DNA from: Pseudoxanthomonas sp. J31
Lineage (GTDB): Bacteria > Pseudomonadota > Gammaproteobacteria > Xanthomonadales > Xanthomonadaceae
Assembly: GCF_000510725.1 (NCBI RefSeq)
Contig: NZ_AZNZ01000013.1
Span: 1-64,000, forward strand
Direction: 5' to 3'
Length of the DNA: 64,000 nucleotides
Made by a program: the position numbers and the translations under genes. Below, one piece after another: positions 8,094 to 18,700 of the stretch. How positions within the stretch are numbered: position 1 is the first letter of the stretch; each line of letters begins with the position of its first letter. Below the pieces are notes generated by a model. The model saw nothing but the letters and a program-made list of their open reading frames with translations, was not told where the DNA came from and made no database searches.

Positions 8094-8626
8094 GGCGTTT
8101 CTTCCGTGGGGGACGGTTCTTCGGTGGACGACGGGGACAGCACCTTGGCCGGGTCGGCGCCACCGCCGCCGGCACCGCCGAACATGTACTTGCCGACCAG
8201 CTGGATCAGGTCGATCGCCGGCTGGGTGTAGACGATCTCGTCGCCGGGGCGCAGCGGTTCCGGATCGCCGCCCGGCTGCAGGCCGATGTAGCTCTCGCCC
8301 AGCAGGCCGCTGGTGAGGATCGCCGCCGAGGTGTCGCCCGGCAGGTCCTGGTAGCGCTCGTCGATGGCCAGGGTGACGATCGAGTCGAACCGCACCGGGT
8401 CCAGCTCGACCTTCTTCACCCGGCCCACGACCACGCCGCCGATCTTCACCGGCGCCTGCAGCCGCAGCTGGCCGAGGTTGGCGAAGCGCGCGGTCAGCTC
8501 GTAGCTGCCGCCGCCGAGGCCGAACTGGCGGTTGGTCGAGGCGAAGGCCAGCACCAGCAGCGAGGCCAGCGCCAGGATGAGGAAGGCGCCGACCGCAAAT
8601 TCAAGCCTGGGACCGCGGATTGCCAT
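8090..8626 (-). CDS. mlaD: Outer-membrane lipid asymmetry protein MlaD (MCE domain)
   Basis: 178 residues: one N-terminal membrane helix (about 10-28), then a single MCE domain (about 38-120) with ARFANLGQLRLQAPVKIGGVVVGRV and TSGLLGESYIGLQPGG. A hydrophobic C-terminal segment (LIQLVGKYMFGG) and an acidic Pro/Thr tail follow. It forms the hexameric ring on the MlaFE transporter facing the periplasm. It is separated from mlaE by 91 bases, the only sizeable gap in this operon. Confidence 0.93.
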   Translation of the reverse strand: MAIRGPRLEFAVGAFLILALASLLVLAFASTNRQFGLGGGSYELTARFANLGQLRLQAPVKIGGVVVGRVKKVELDPVRFDSIVTLAIDERYQDLPGDTSAAILTSGLLGESYIGLQPGGDPEPLRPGDEIVYTQPAIDLIQLVGKYMFGGAGGGGADPAKVLSPSSTEEPSPTEETP

Positions 8627-8692
8627 GGGGAGCTACCTGTGGGAAACGGATCGGAACAGGGCACCGGAGGATGCCCGGGGTTTTTCTGCAAT

Positions 8693-8711
8693 GCCGGCAC
8701 CGGGTGCCGGC
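8693..8711. other. Stem-loop in the mlaE-mlaD gap
   Basis: Two 9-base arms (GCCGGCACC / GGTGCCGGC) around one central base lie 7 bases after the mlaE stop on the minus strand. No T-run follows on that strand, so it looks like an RNA processing or stability element rather than a terminator. Confidence 0.4.
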
Positions 8712-8717
8712 GCCGGT

Positions 8718-9467
8718 TCAACGGAACAGCAGGGCCGACATCACGAAGTTCAGCATCAGCACCAGCAGCGAGGCATTGACCACCGCGCGGGTGGTGGCCA
8801 CCGAGGTGCCCTCGATGGTCGGCTCGGCGTGGAAGCCCACGTAGGCGGCCACCAGCGCGCTAACCCCGCCGAACACCGCGGACTTCAGCAGCGCCACGCC
8901 GAAATCGTCCCAGAAATCGACGCTGCCCTGCAGCGCCGCCCAGAACGTACCGTTGTCCAGGCCCAGCACCTTGACCGCCTCGAACCAGCTGGCGGAGATG
9001 GCCAGCGAGCAGAAGAAGCCGGTCAGCAGCGGCACGCACAGCACCGCCGCCCAGAAGCGCGGTGCCACCGCCTTGGCCACCGGGTCGATCGCCATCAGCT
9101 CCAGCGCCTTGATCTGGTCGGTGGCGCGCATCAGGCCCAGCTCGGCGGCGATCGAGCTGCCGGCGCGGCCGATGAACAGCAGCGCGGTCAGCACCGGGCC
9201 CAGTTCGCGGTACAGGGACAGGCCCAGCAGGGTCGACAGCGCGTCCGCGGCGCCGAAGGTGGTCAGGGTGCGGTAGCCCTGCAGGGTCAGCACCAGGCCC
9301 ACGAACGCGCCGCCGACGGCGATGATCGGCAGCGAGCGCCCGCCGATCTTGTAGATCTCCCGCGCCAGCTCGGCGAAGAAGTCGCGGCTGGGCAGCGAGG
9401 CGCGTAGCACCGACAGCGAGAACAGGCCGGCCCGGCCCAGGGAACGGATCGCGGCGACGGCGGCCAT
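8718..9467 (-). CDS. mlaE: Lipid asymmetry ABC permease MlaE
   Basis: 249 residues, membrane permease of the MlaFEDB complex. It has an N-terminal amphipathic helix, then IIAVGGAFVGLVLTLQGY, a coupling-helix region ELGPVLTALLFIGRAGSSIAAELG and LELMAIDPVAKAVAPRFWA, all conserved in the MlaE/YrbE family. The start ATG overlaps the mlaF stop by one base (TGATG), so it is translationally coupled to the ATPase. Confidence 0.94.
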   Translation of the reverse strand: MAAVAAIRSLGRAGLFSLSVLRASLPSRDFFAELAREIYKIGGRSLPIIAVGGAFVGLVLTLQGYRTLTTFGAADALSTLLGLSLYRELGPVLTALLFIGRAGSSIAAELGLMRATDQIKALELMAIDPVAKAVAPRFWAAVLCVPLLTGFFCSLAISASWFEAVKVLGLDNGTFWAALQGSVDFWDDFGVALLKSAVFGGVSALVAAYVGFHAEPTIEGTSVATTRAVVNASLLVLMLNFVMSALLFR

Positions 9468-10267
9468 CAGGCAGCCTCCGCGCGCGCGGCGCCCTCGCGG
9501 GCGCTCTCGAACGGGATCGGGCCGTCCGGCTGGCCGTCCAGGAACTGGCGGATCAGCGGGTCGGTCGAGGCCTGCAGCTGTGCCGGGGTGCCATCGAACA
9601 CGATGCCGTGGTTGGCGATCACCACCACCTGGTCGGCGATCGGCAGGGTCTCGTGCACGTGGTGGGACACGATGATGCTGGTCAGGCCCAGGCTGCGCGA
9701 CAGGCGCTGGATCAGGCTCATGATCACGCCCGAGGCGATCGGATCCAGGCCGGTCAGCGGCTCGTCGTAGAGCATCAGCGGCGGATCCAGCGCCAGCGCC
9801 CGGGCCAGGGCCACGCGCCGGGCCATGCCGCCGGACAGCTCGCGCGGATAAAGCTCCGCCGCGCCGCGCAGGCCGACCGCGTTGAGCTTCATCTCCACCA
9901 GCCGGCGCAGCAGCGGCTCGGGCAGGCGGGTATGGGTGCGCAGCGGCAGGGCCACGTTCTCGGCCACGCTCAGGTCGGTCAGCAGGCCGTTGCCCTGCAG
10001 CAGCACGCCGATGCCCTTGCGCATCTCCAGCAGTTCGCGCGCCCCTCGCGGCACCGGGCGGTCGAACACGCGCACGCTGCCGGCGGCCGGCACCAGTTCG
10101 CCGGTCAGCGCGGCCAGCAGGGTCGACTTGCCGGTGCCCGAGGGTCCGAGCACGGCGGTGATGCTGCCGGCGGGAACCGTCAGGTCGAGGTCGCGCAGGA
10201 TGGTGCGTCCGCCGCGGTCGAGGCGGACTCCCTGCAGGGCGACGGCGTTGGCGGCGGGAGCGGGCAT
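9467..10267 (-). CDS. mlaF: Lipid asymmetry ABC ATPase MlaF
   Basis: 266 residues with one ABC domain: Walker A GPSGTGKST, Q-loop region GVLLQGNGLL, signature LSGGMARR, Walker B LMLYDEPLTGLDP and switch histidine in IIVSHHVHE. It powers phospholipid transport by MlaFEDB at the cytoplasmic face. It is first in the operon mlaF-mlaE-mlaD-mlaC-mlaB-mlaA, so transcription starts in the gap to the Na/Pi transporter gene (10268-10433), where the AT-richer segment near 10330-10350 is the likely promoter area. Confidence 0.95.
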   Translation of the reverse strand: MPAPAANAVALQGVRLDRGGRTILRDLDLTVPAGSITAVLGPSGTGKSTLLAALTGELVPAAGSVRVFDRPVPRGARELLEMRKGIGVLLQGNGLLTDLSVAENVALPLRTHTRLPEPLLRRLVEMKLNAVGLRGAAELYPRELSGGMARRVALARALALDPPLMLYDEPLTGLDPIASGVIMSLIQRLSRSLGLTSIIVSHHVHETLPIADQVVVIANHGIVFDGTPAQLQASTDPLIRQFLDGQPDGPIPFESAREGAARAEAA

Positions 10268-10382
10268 GTGGCGCGCGTTTCCTTCGCGGTTGGGGGAACC
10301 ACAAACCGGCGCATCATGCGTCGGAAAGACTGAATCTTAACCTATCCATTGAACCGCCCAGTACAGGAATTGTCCCGGACGT

Positions 10383-10420
10383 GGGCCGGATCGTGCCACC
10401 GCGTGCACGTTGTCCGGCCC
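10383..10420 (-). terminator. Hairpin downstream of the Na/Pi transporter gene
   Basis: An outer 8-bp stem (GGGCCGGA / TCCGGCCC) encloses an inner 5-bp stem (CGTGC / GCACG), 13 bases after the stop of the minus-strand transporter gene. No clear T-run follows. Confidence 0.5.
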
Positions 10421-10433
10421 TGCCGCGCGCGGC

Positions 10434-12257
10434 TCAGGCGGCGGTGGAAAGCTGGCGCAGCTGCTGCAGCGAGCCCGGCTCGCCGGCGCGGTCGAACAGC
10501 TGCCGCAGCTGGCGGTAGACCTGCCCGGCATAGCCCTGGTCGTTGAGCAGCGAGCCGGCGTCCAGGCCGTCGATCGCGCCCTCGCGCACCCGCTCGAACA
10601 GCTGCTGGCGGAAGCGTGCCTGGAACGCGTCAGCTTCCGCGTCCAGCCGCGCCAGTTCCGTCGCCAGCGCATCCACGTCGCCCAGGTGGCGCAGCGCATG
10701 CAGCGCGCGCAGCTGGCCGAACAGGTGCGCGCGCAGCTCCAGGTAGGCCGCGCGCACCGGGCCATCGGGCCCGGCGAGGTGGCGCTGCAGGTTCTTCTGC
10801 AGCTGCCTGGCGCTCTTGACCGCGTTGACCATCTGCATCGCCGCCAGCTGGCTGCCGGCCCAGAAGCGCTGGTGCTCCTCGTCCAGCGGCAGCTCCAGCC
10901 GGCTCATGAATGCCAGCAGGTCGCCATACACGCCCTTGACCCGCTGCTGGTACAGCAGTTCGGCGTCCACCGCCTGGCCGGGCGCGCAGGAACCGTCGAG
11001 CAGGGCCGGATCGGTCCCGGCAGCGGACAGCGCGCGCGGCGGCAGGCACAGCGCCTGGCAGATCACCTCCATGCTCAGTTCGCCCAGGTGGCGCAGCTCC
11101 AGCGCCACCGCGGCCGCGGCCGCATCCACCGATTCCAGCGCCGGGTCGCTGAGGTGGCGCGCATGCACGCGCCCGATCGCCACATCCGCTTCGTGCGCCT
11201 CGGGCAACGCTGGATCGGGACGGTCCGGCAGCCAGCGCCGCAGCAGCGCCTCCAGCCGCCGCTGCCAGGGCCAGAACAGGGCCACGCCGCCGGCGTTGAA
11301 CAGGGTGTGGAACAGGGCCAGCTGCAGCAGCGCGTTGCCGCCGAAGCCGGAGAACCCGGCCACGGCCTTCACCAGCCAGGTCAGCGGCAGCAGCAGGACC
11401 AGGGCCGCGCTCGCGGTAACGATGTTGAACAGCGCGTGCGCCAGGGCCAGGCGCTGGCCGCTGCGGTTGCCGCCGAGCATGCCGACGAAGGCGGTGCTGA
11501 CGCTGCTGCCCACGTTCGAGCCCACCGCGATCGCCAGGCCCTGCTCCAGCTGCAGCTGGCCGCCGGCCAGCGCCGCCAGGGTCAGCATCAGGGTGGCGTG
11601 GCTGGACTGCAGGACCACGGTCACCGCCAGCCCGGCCAGCACGAACAGCGCGGTGCCGGCCACGCCGCTGCCCTGCACCGCGGCCAGGTCCAGGCCCGCG
11701 CCGAACTGGTCGAAGCCCAGCTTGAGCTGGTCGATGCCCAGGAAGATGAAGGCCACGCCCAGCACCACCCGCCCGGCCGCCTTGCCGCGCGCGCCGGCGA
11801 AGCCGCCCAGCACGCCGAACACCAGCAGCGGCAGGGCCAGCGGCGACAGGCTGAGGTCCTGCCCGGCCAGGGCCAGCAGCCAGATGCCGCTGGTCGCACC
11901 GAGGTTGGCACCCAGGATCACCGCGATGCCGCCGGCCAGCTGGATCAGCCCCGAGCCGATGAAGGCGATGGTCAGCAGCGAGACCAGGGTGGTGGACTGC
12001 AGCAGCGCGGTGCCGGCCATGCCGAACAGCAGCCCGCGCAGCGGGGTGCCGGTGCTGCGCGCCAGCAGCCGCTCCAGGCCGCCACCGGCCAGCTGGCGCA
12101 GGCCTTCCTCCAGGCACTGCATGCCGAACAGGAACAGCGCCAGGCCGGCGCACAGCTGCAGCCAGCCGGCGCTGCGCCAGAAGCTCCAGCCCAGCAGCAG
12201 CGCCAGTGCAAGCGCAAGCAAAGGTCCCAGCAGCGGCGGCAGCCGCATTGCGCGCAT
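10434..12257 (-). CDS. Na/Pi cotransporter family protein
   Basis: 607 residues. The N-terminal 350 residues are membrane-embedded and contain the two inverted Na_Pi_cotrans repeats with their signature Gln-Ser motifs (ALLQSTTLVSL and VVLQSSHATL), plus GANLGATSG and GSNVGSSVS. The C-terminal 230 residues are soluble, helical and PhoU-like, as in bacterial NptA/YjbB-type proteins. It would move phosphate with Na+ across the inner membrane. Two in-frame ATGs lie at 12257 and 12248. It is divergent from recC with a 93-base shared upstream region. Confidence 0.85.
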   Translation of the reverse strand: MRAMRLPPLLGPLLALALALLLGWSFWRSAGWLQLCAGLALFLFGMQCLEEGLRQLAGGGLERLLARSTGTPLRGLLFGMAGTALLQSTTLVSLLTIAFIGSGLIQLAGGIAVILGANLGATSGIWLLALAGQDLSLSPLALPLLVFGVLGGFAGARGKAAGRVVLGVAFIFLGIDQLKLGFDQFGAGLDLAAVQGSGVAGTALFVLAGLAVTVVLQSSHATLMLTLAALAGGQLQLEQGLAIAVGSNVGSSVSTAFVGMLGGNRSGQRLALAHALFNIVTASAALVLLLPLTWLVKAVAGFSGFGGNALLQLALFHTLFNAGGVALFWPWQRRLEALLRRWLPDRPDPALPEAHEADVAIGRVHARHLSDPALESVDAAAAAVALELRHLGELSMEVICQALCLPPRALSAAGTDPALLDGSCAPGQAVDAELLYQQRVKGVYGDLLAFMSRLELPLDEEHQRFWAGSQLAAMQMVNAVKSARQLQKNLQRHLAGPDGPVRAAYLELRAHLFGQLRALHALRHLGDVDALATELARLDAEADAFQARFRQQLFERVREGAIDGLDAGSLLNDQGYAGQVYRQLRQLFDRAGEPGSLQQLRQLSTAA

Positions 12258-12350
12258 CCAATCCCCCTGCGGCCATCCGCGTCGGCGCGATTCTAGCCAG
12301 CGCCGGCCGCCGTCTCGCCTGTTGCGATGGCGCTGCGGCAAGATGGCCGG

Positions 12351-15300
12351 ATGCCCGAGCACCATCCCGACGCCCGCCCCGACTTCCGGCTGTACCACTC
12401 CAACTCGCTGGAGATCCTGGCCGGGATCCTGGCCAGGGTGCTGCGCGAGCCGGCGCCCGGCCAGCCGCTGCTGGCGCCGGAGGTGGTGCTGATCCCGCAG
12501 GTGGCGATGCGCCGCTGGCTGCAGGCCACCCTGGCCGCCGAGCACGGCGTGGCCGCCAACATCCAGTTCCTCACCCCGGGCGAGTTCGTGGGCCAGGCGC
12601 TGGCCGCCAACCTGCCCACCGACCCGGACGGCGACGAGCTCGACGCCGAGACCCTGCGCTGGCACCTGTACGCCGCCCTGTGCGACCACGCCCTGCTGCG
12701 GGAGCCGGCCATGGCCCAGATCGCCGCCCACGTCGAAGGGGACGACCCGCTGCGCGCCTGGGCGCTGGCCGGCGAGCTGGCCAACGTGTTCAACAAGTAC
12801 CAGGCCTGGCGCCGCGAGTGGCTGCTGCGCTGGGAGGACGGCGCCGACCCGGACGACCCGCAGGCCATCCTCTGGCGCCGCGTGGCCCGCGGCCGCCCGC
12901 ACCGCGCGCGCCGCATCCAGCAGTACCTGGAGCGCTACGCGCCGGCCGGCGGCCCGTTGCCGCAGGGCCTGCCGCCGCGGCTGTCGGCCTTCGCCACGCT
13001 CAACGTCTCGCCCGACGTGCTGCGGGTGATCGCCACCCAGGCCCGGGTCGGCACCCTGCACCTGTTCGTGCCCTCGCCGGTGGCCGACTACTGGGGCGAC
13101 CTGCAGCGCCTGCGCCGCGGCGAGCCGCGCGCCGAGGCGGAGGAGAACCGCCTGCTGCAGCTGTGGGGCGCGGCCGGCGCCGACTTCATGGCCCTGGTCG
13201 GCGGCTACGAGGTGGTCCATGCCTCGGCCGAGTTCGAGGTCCACGCCGACCCCGGCGAGGGCGGCGGCGCGCTGCGCGACAGCCTGCTGCGCCGGCTGCA
13301 GTCGGACATCTTCCACCGCCGCCCGCGGCCGGGCGCGCCGCTGCGCGCGGAAGTGGACCGCACCGACCCCAGCCTGCAGCTGCACGCCTGCCACACCCGC
13401 CTGCGCGAGCTGCAGGTGCTGGCCGACCAGCTGCGCGGGTTGTTCGACGACCCGCGCTTCGATCCGCCGCTGCAGCCGCGCGAGGTCGCGGTGCTGGCGC
13501 CGGACATCGATCCCTACCTGCCCTACCTGGAGGCGGTGTTCGGCCGCCGCGGCGAGGCGGACGCCATCCCCTACGCCTTGGCCGATGCCAGCCCGCTGGC
13601 CAACGAACCGTTGGCCGGGGTGTTCCTGCGCCTGCTGGCGCTGCCGGTGTCGCGCTTCGGCCTGCACGAGGTACTGGACCTGCTGGCCAGCCCGGCGGTG
13701 GCCGAGGCCAATGGCCTGGACGCCCCGGCACTGGACCGCCTGCGCGCCTGGCTGGACGCGGCCGGCGCGCGCTGGGGCCTGGACGCCGCCCACCGCGCGC
13801 GCCTGGATGCGCCGGAGGACGACGCCTACACCTGGGCCTTCGCCCTGGACCGCCTGCTGCTGGGCCACGCTTCCGGCAGCGACGCGCCGATCGAACTGGA
13901 CGACGGCCGCGTGGTGGCGCCGCTGCCGGACCTGGAAGGCAGCGCGCTGGAGGCGCTGGACACCCTGCTGCGGCTGCTGCGGGTGCTGGAACGCAACGCC
14001 GGCGCGCTGGCCGGGGCGATGCCGCCGGCGCAGTGGCGCGAACGCCTGCTGGACCTGCTCAAGGCGCTGCTGCCGCGGCCGCCGGCCAGCCCGGCCACCC
14101 AGCGCGCGCTGGATCGCCTGCGCAGCCTGGTCGACGCCTTCGCCGACACCGCGCGCCGTGCCGGCTACGAGGCGCCGGTGCCGGCCGAGGCGGTGCGCGC
14201 CCACTTCGCCGCCGCCCTGGCCGAAGCCGATACCCGCGCCCCGCTGCTGACCGGCGGCGTCAGCGTCGCGCGCATGGTGCCGATGCGCCTGCTGCCGTTC
14301 CGGGTGATCTGCGTGCTGGGCATGAACGACGGCGAGTTCCCGCGCCGCGACCCGGCCGCCGGCCTCAACCGCCTGACCGCCGAGCTGGGCACCGGGAAGC
14401 GCCGGGTCGGCGACCGCTCCACCCGCGAGGACGACCGCTTCCTGTTCCTGCAGCTGCTGGCCGCCGCCCAGGACGTGTTCTACGTCAGCTGGATCGGCGC
14501 CGACCCGCGCGACGGCAGCGAGCGCGAGCCCTCGGTACTGGTGTCCGAGCTGCTGGAAGCGGCGGTGGAACAGCACGCGCATCCGCCGGGCGAGACCGCC
14601 GGCCTGGCGGATGCGCTGGTGGTGCGGCATCCGCTGCAGCCGTTCGCCGCGGCCGCGTTCGGCGCCGGCGGCGAGCCGCGCCGCTTCTCCTACCGCCGCG
14701 ACTGGCGCGAGGCCGCGGCGCAGCCGGCCGCGCGCCGCAGCGTGCTGGGCCCGTGGTTCCAGGGCCAGGCCCTGCCGCCACCCCCGGATCCGGACGAGCC
14801 GGGCGAGCCGGTGCTGCCGCTGGAGGCGCTGCGCCGGTTCCTGCTCAACCCGGCGCGCGAGTTCCTGGCGCGGGTGCGCGTGCGCCTGCCGGAGCTGGAG
14901 GAGCACGGCGACGACGTCGAACCGCTGGCCGCGCCGGAAAGCGCGCTGGACCGCAGCCGCATGCAGCGGGCGGTGTTCGAGGCCGCCCTGCGCGGCGAGG
15001 AACCGCGGCGCATGCACGCCCTGCTGCGCGCGCGTGGCCTGCTGCCCTCCGGCGAACCGGGGCGGCGCCTGCTGGAACGCCAGGTGGGCGAACTGCAGCC
15101 CTGGCTGGAAGCCTTCGCCGGCTGGCGTGGCGACGCCGGTCCGCGGTCGCTGGTGGCCGAGGTGGTGGTCGACGGCGTGCGCCTGCGCGGCCGCATCGAC
15201 GACGTCTACCCGCAGGGCATCGCCCGGGTGCGCCTGGGCAGGCCCGGCGGCCCGGCCACCATCCGCCACGGCCTGGACTGGCTGCTGGCGCGCGCCGCCG

Positions 15301-15758
15301 GCCTGCCGCTGGAACTGGTTGAGTTCCACGAGCTCAGGCTCGAGGACGGCGTGCGCCATGGCCCGTTCCCGCGCCCGCCGCTGGCGCCGGAGCAGGCGCG
15401 CGCGGTGCTGGCCGCGCTGCTGCGCCTGCGCGCGGCCGGCCTGTGCGAGCCGCTGCCGTTTGCCCCGTACAGCGGCTGGGAGATCTACCAGGGCCAGGGC
15501 GACTACCCCCGCAGCGTGCCCAGGGCGCGCACCTGCTGGCATGGCGGCGGACCGCGTCCGCCCGAGTCCGCCGATCCGGCGCTGCGCCTGGCCTTGCGCG
15601 GCCGCGATCCGTTCGCCGACCCGGCCCTGCTGCACCGCTTCGTCGAGACCGCCGAGGCGGTGTACACCGCGGTGGCCGACGGCCGCCTGGCGCCGGGCGT
15701 GGACCCGGACCTGCTGTTCGGCCTGGCCGGGGTGCACGACGCGGAGGACGCGGCATGA
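12351..15758 (+). CDS. recC: Exodeoxyribonuclease V subunit gamma (RecC)
   Basis: About 1135 residues (E. coli 1122). The N-terminus DFRLYHSNSLEILAGIL matches the RecC start, and further family segments include LLAPEVVLIPQVAMRRWLQ, NIQFLTPGEF, VAVLAPDIDPYLPYLEAVF, LGMNDGEFPRRD and FLQLLAAAQDVFYVSWIG. RecC has inactive helicase and nuclease folds, splits the duplex and reads Chi in the RecBCD complex. An ATG eight codons earlier (12327) is possible; 12351 fits the family better. The stop overlaps recB by four bases. Long open frames on the opposite strand are codon-bias shadows. Confidence 0.93.
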   Translation: MPEHHPDARPDFRLYHSNSLEILAGILARVLREPAPGQPLLAPEVVLIPQVAMRRWLQATLAAEHGVAANIQFLTPGEFVGQALAANLPTDPDGDELDAETLRWHLYAALCDHALLREPAMAQIAAHVEGDDPLRAWALAGELANVFNKYQAWRREWLLRWEDGADPDDPQAILWRRVARGRPHRARRIQQYLERYAPAGGPLPQGLPPRLSAFATLNVSPDVLRVIATQARVGTLHLFVPSPVADYWGDLQRLRRGEPRAEAEENRLLQLWGAAGADFMALVGGYEVVHASAEFEVHADPGEGGGALRDSLLRRLQSDIFHRRPRPGAPLRAEVDRTDPSLQLHACHTRLRELQVLADQLRGLFDDPRFDPPLQPREVAVLAPDIDPYLPYLEAVFGRRGEADAIPYALADASPLANEPLAGVFLRLLALPVSRFGLHEVLDLLASPAVAEANGLDAPALDRLRAWLDAAGARWGLDAAHRARLDAPEDDAYTWAFALDRLLLGHASGSDAPIELDDGRVVAPLPDLEGSALEALDTLLRLLRVLERNAGALAGAMPPAQWRERLLDLLKALLPRPPASPATQRALDRLRSLVDAFADTARRAGYEAPVPAEAVRAHFAAALAEADTRAPLLTGGVSVARMVPMRLLPFRVICVLGMNDGEFPRRDPAAGLNRLTAELGTGKRRVGDRSTREDDRFLFLQLLAAAQDVFYVSWIGADPRDGSEREPSVLVSELLEAAVEQHAHPPGETAGLADALVVRHPLQPFAAAAFGAGGEPRRFSYRRDWREAAAQPAARRSVLGPWFQGQALPPPPDPDEPGEPVLPLEALRRFLLNPAREFLARVRVRLPELEEHGDDVEPLAAPESALDRSRMQRAVFEAALRGEEPRRMHALLRARGLLPSGEPGRRLLERQVGELQPWLEAFAGWRGDAGPRSLVAEVVVDGVRLRGRIDDVYPQGIARVRLGRPGGPATIRHGLDWLLARAAGLPLELVEFHELRLEDGVRHGPFPRPPLAPEQARAVLAALLRLRAAGLCEPLPFAPYSGWEIYQGQGDYPRSVPRARTCWHGGGPRPPESADPALRLALRGRDPFADPALLHRFVETAEAVYTAVADGRLAPGVDPDLLFGLAGVHDAEDAA

Positions 15759-18700
15759 GCGGCGCCCGCGATCCGTTCCTGGAGCTGGACCTGCACGGCG
15801 TGCGCTCGATCGAGGCCTCCGCCGGCACCGGCAAGACCTTCACCCTGGCCACCCTGGTGGTGCGCCTGGTGCTGGAGCGCGCGCTGCCGGTGGAGAAGAT
15901 CCTCGCGGTCACCTTCACCGAGGCCGCCACCCAGGAGCTGCGCGCCCGCGTGCGCCGGCGCCTGGTGCTGGCCGCGGACGTGGCCGCCGGCGTGGTGCCC
16001 GGCACCGGTTCGGCCGATGCCGAACTGACCGCGCGCCTGCTGCAAGCCCACCTGGCCCGTAGCGGCGAGGACGCCGCCGCGGTCGCGCGGCGCCTGCGCG
16101 CGGCCGCCGACGGCATCGACCAGGCCGCGGTGTTCACCATCCACGGCTTCTGCGCCCGGGTGCTGCGCGAGCACGCGCTGGAAAGCGGCCAGGGCTTCGA
16201 GCCGCCGGAGCTGTTGGCCAACGACCAGGGCCTGCGTGAGGCGGTGGCCGCCGACCTGTGGCGTGCCCACGCCACCGATGCGGCAACCGCCGCCGACCTG
16301 GAGGAACTGTGGCGCGGTGGCCCGAAGGCGCTGGCCGCCGACCTGCCGGCGCTGGCGCGGCAGCCGCGCCTGCGCCCGCAGCCGCCGGACCCGGCGCAGC
16401 CGGATCCGCAACCACGGCTGGAGGCGGCCGCACGCGCGCTGCTGGAGGCCGGCCTGGCCCATGGCGACGAACTGCGCGAGGCGCTGCTGGCCGCGGTGGC
16501 GGGCAAGGTGCTCAACAACAACAGCTACCGCGCGGCCTGGATCGGCGAACTGTTCGACCAGCTGCGGCGCTGGTGCCAGGCCGGCCGCCCGGAGGTGCCG
16601 TTCCACCACGACAAGCTGGGCCAGCTGCAGCGCGCCACCCTGCTCAAGTGCACCAGCAAGGCCGGTGCCGGCAAGACCCCCGATTCGCCGCTGTGCGACG
16701 CGGTGCAGGCCTATGCCGAAGCCATGGAGGCGGTCGAGGCCTGGCGCGAGGCGCGCCGGGTGGCCCTGCTGCACCGCCTGCGCACGGACGCGCGACGCAG
16801 GCTGGCCACGCTCAAGCGCCAGCTGCGGGTGCAGACCTACGACGACCTGATCGACGGCGTCGCCGCCGCGCTCGACGGCGCCCACGGCGAGGCCCTGGCC
16901 CGGCGCCTGCGCGAGCAGTACGCGATCGCCCTGGTCGACGAGTTCCAGGACACCGACCCGCGCCAATGGCGGATCTTCGACCGCGTGTTCGGTGCCGCCA
17001 GCGGCGAGCCGGCGCTGTTCCTGATCGGCGATCCCAAGCAGGCGATCTACCGCTTCCGCGGCGGCGACGTGGAAACCTACCTGGCCGCCTGCGCCACCGC
17101 CGAGGCCGCGCCGGCGCTGGACCGCAACTTCCGCTCGCGGCCGAGCGTGCTGGCCGCGATCGAGGCGCTGTACGCGCAGGCCGGCGCCGCCGCCTTCGCC
17201 GATCCGCGCATCGCCTTCCACCCGGTGCAGCCGGGCGGGCGCCGCGGCGACGGCGACTTCCTGCGCGACGGCAGTCCGGCCCCGGCCCTGACGGTGTGGC
17301 AGGCCCCGCCGCCGCCGGTCGACGCCAAGGGCAAGCGCAAGCCCTGGCCGGCCGGGCGCTCGCGCGAACTGGCCACCGATGCCTGCGTGGCGGCGATCCA
17401 TGCCGTGCTCAGCGATGCCCGCGCCGGCCGCGCCAGCATCGACGGCCGCCCGGTGCGGCCGGGCGACATCGCGGTGCTGGTGCGCAAGCACCGCGAGGCG
17501 ACGCAGATCCGCCAGGCCCTGGCCGCGGTCGGCATCCCCGCGGTGGCCGCCGGCAGCCAGAGCCTGTTCGAGACCGGTGAGGCGCTGGAGGTGCTGGTGC
17601 TGCTGCAGGCGCTGCTGCACGGCGACGACGACGCCCGCCTGCGCGCCGCCCTGGCCACCGTGCTGGTCGGCCAGGACGCGCACCACGTTGCCGCCCTGGA
17701 TGGCGACGGCGAGGCCATGCGCCAGTGGCGCCACGCCGCGCTGGGCTGGCGCGAGCGTCTGGACCAGGGCGGCCCGCTGGCCCTGCTGGGCGAACTGTGC
17801 GCGGCCCAGGCCACCCGCCTGCTGGCCCTGGTCGACGGCGAACGCCGCCTGACCAACTACCTGCAGCTGGCCGAGCAGCTGCAGGAAGCGCAGCGCCAGG
17901 CGCTGGGCCTGCACGGCCTGGTCCACTGGCTGGAACGGGCCATCGCCCAGGCCAGCAGCAACGACGAGACCCAGCTGCTGCGCCTGGAGTCGGACGCGCA
18001 CCGGGTGCAGATCGTGACCCTGCACAAGAGCAAGGGCCTGGAGTACCCGCTGGTGTTCCTGCCGTTCGTCGGCATCGGCGCCAGGCCGGACACGCCCTCG
18101 CGCTGCGTGGTGGTGCACGACGCCGAGGGCCCGCTGCTGCAGTGGCGCCTGCAGGAGCAGGCCAGCGGCTGGGGTGATGCGGTCGCGCGCCACCAGGAAG
18201 CCTGCAGGGCCGAGGACGCGCGCCTGCTGTACGTGGGCCTGACCCGCGCGCGCGACGCGCTGTGGCTGGCCAGCGGCGAGTTCTACAACCACCACGCCAC
18301 CCCCCTGTGGCCGATGCTGCGCGATCCGCAGGTGCTGGCCGCCGCCCTGCCCGGCTCCATCGTGCTCGATGCCACCCCGCCGCCGGCCAGCCTGCCGTGG
18401 CTGCCGGCCGAGGCCGAGGGCGAGGTGCCGCCGGCGCGCACGCCCGGCCGCTCCCTGGCCAGCGACTGGTGGGTGTACAGCTTCACCCAGCTGGCCCGCG
18501 CCGACGGCGCCGGCGACACCTCCAGCGCCGCTACCCAGCCGCCGCCCGGCGGCCGCGACGAACCCGCCGCGCCCGAGGCCGAGGCCCCGGCCGACGAGGG
18601 CCACGATCCGCGCTTTGCCGGCTCGCGCTTCGGCGTGGTCCTGCACGAGGTGCTCGAGTACGCCGACTTCGCCGCCTGGCGCGACTGGCGCCCGGGCGAT

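Noticed and set aside
12300-15737. Very long open frame on the minus strand opposite recC, joined in frame to the Na/Pi transporter gene
   Set aside because: It is Gln/Arg/Ala/His-rich low complexity produced by high GC in the recC codons; the transporter has its own ATG next to the first membrane helix at 12257.
15443-15754. Upstream extension of recB
   Set aside because: The extra 104 codons overlap recC in another frame and have no homology; the ATG at 15755 overlaps the recC stop in the usual ATGA form and directly precedes the Walker A region.
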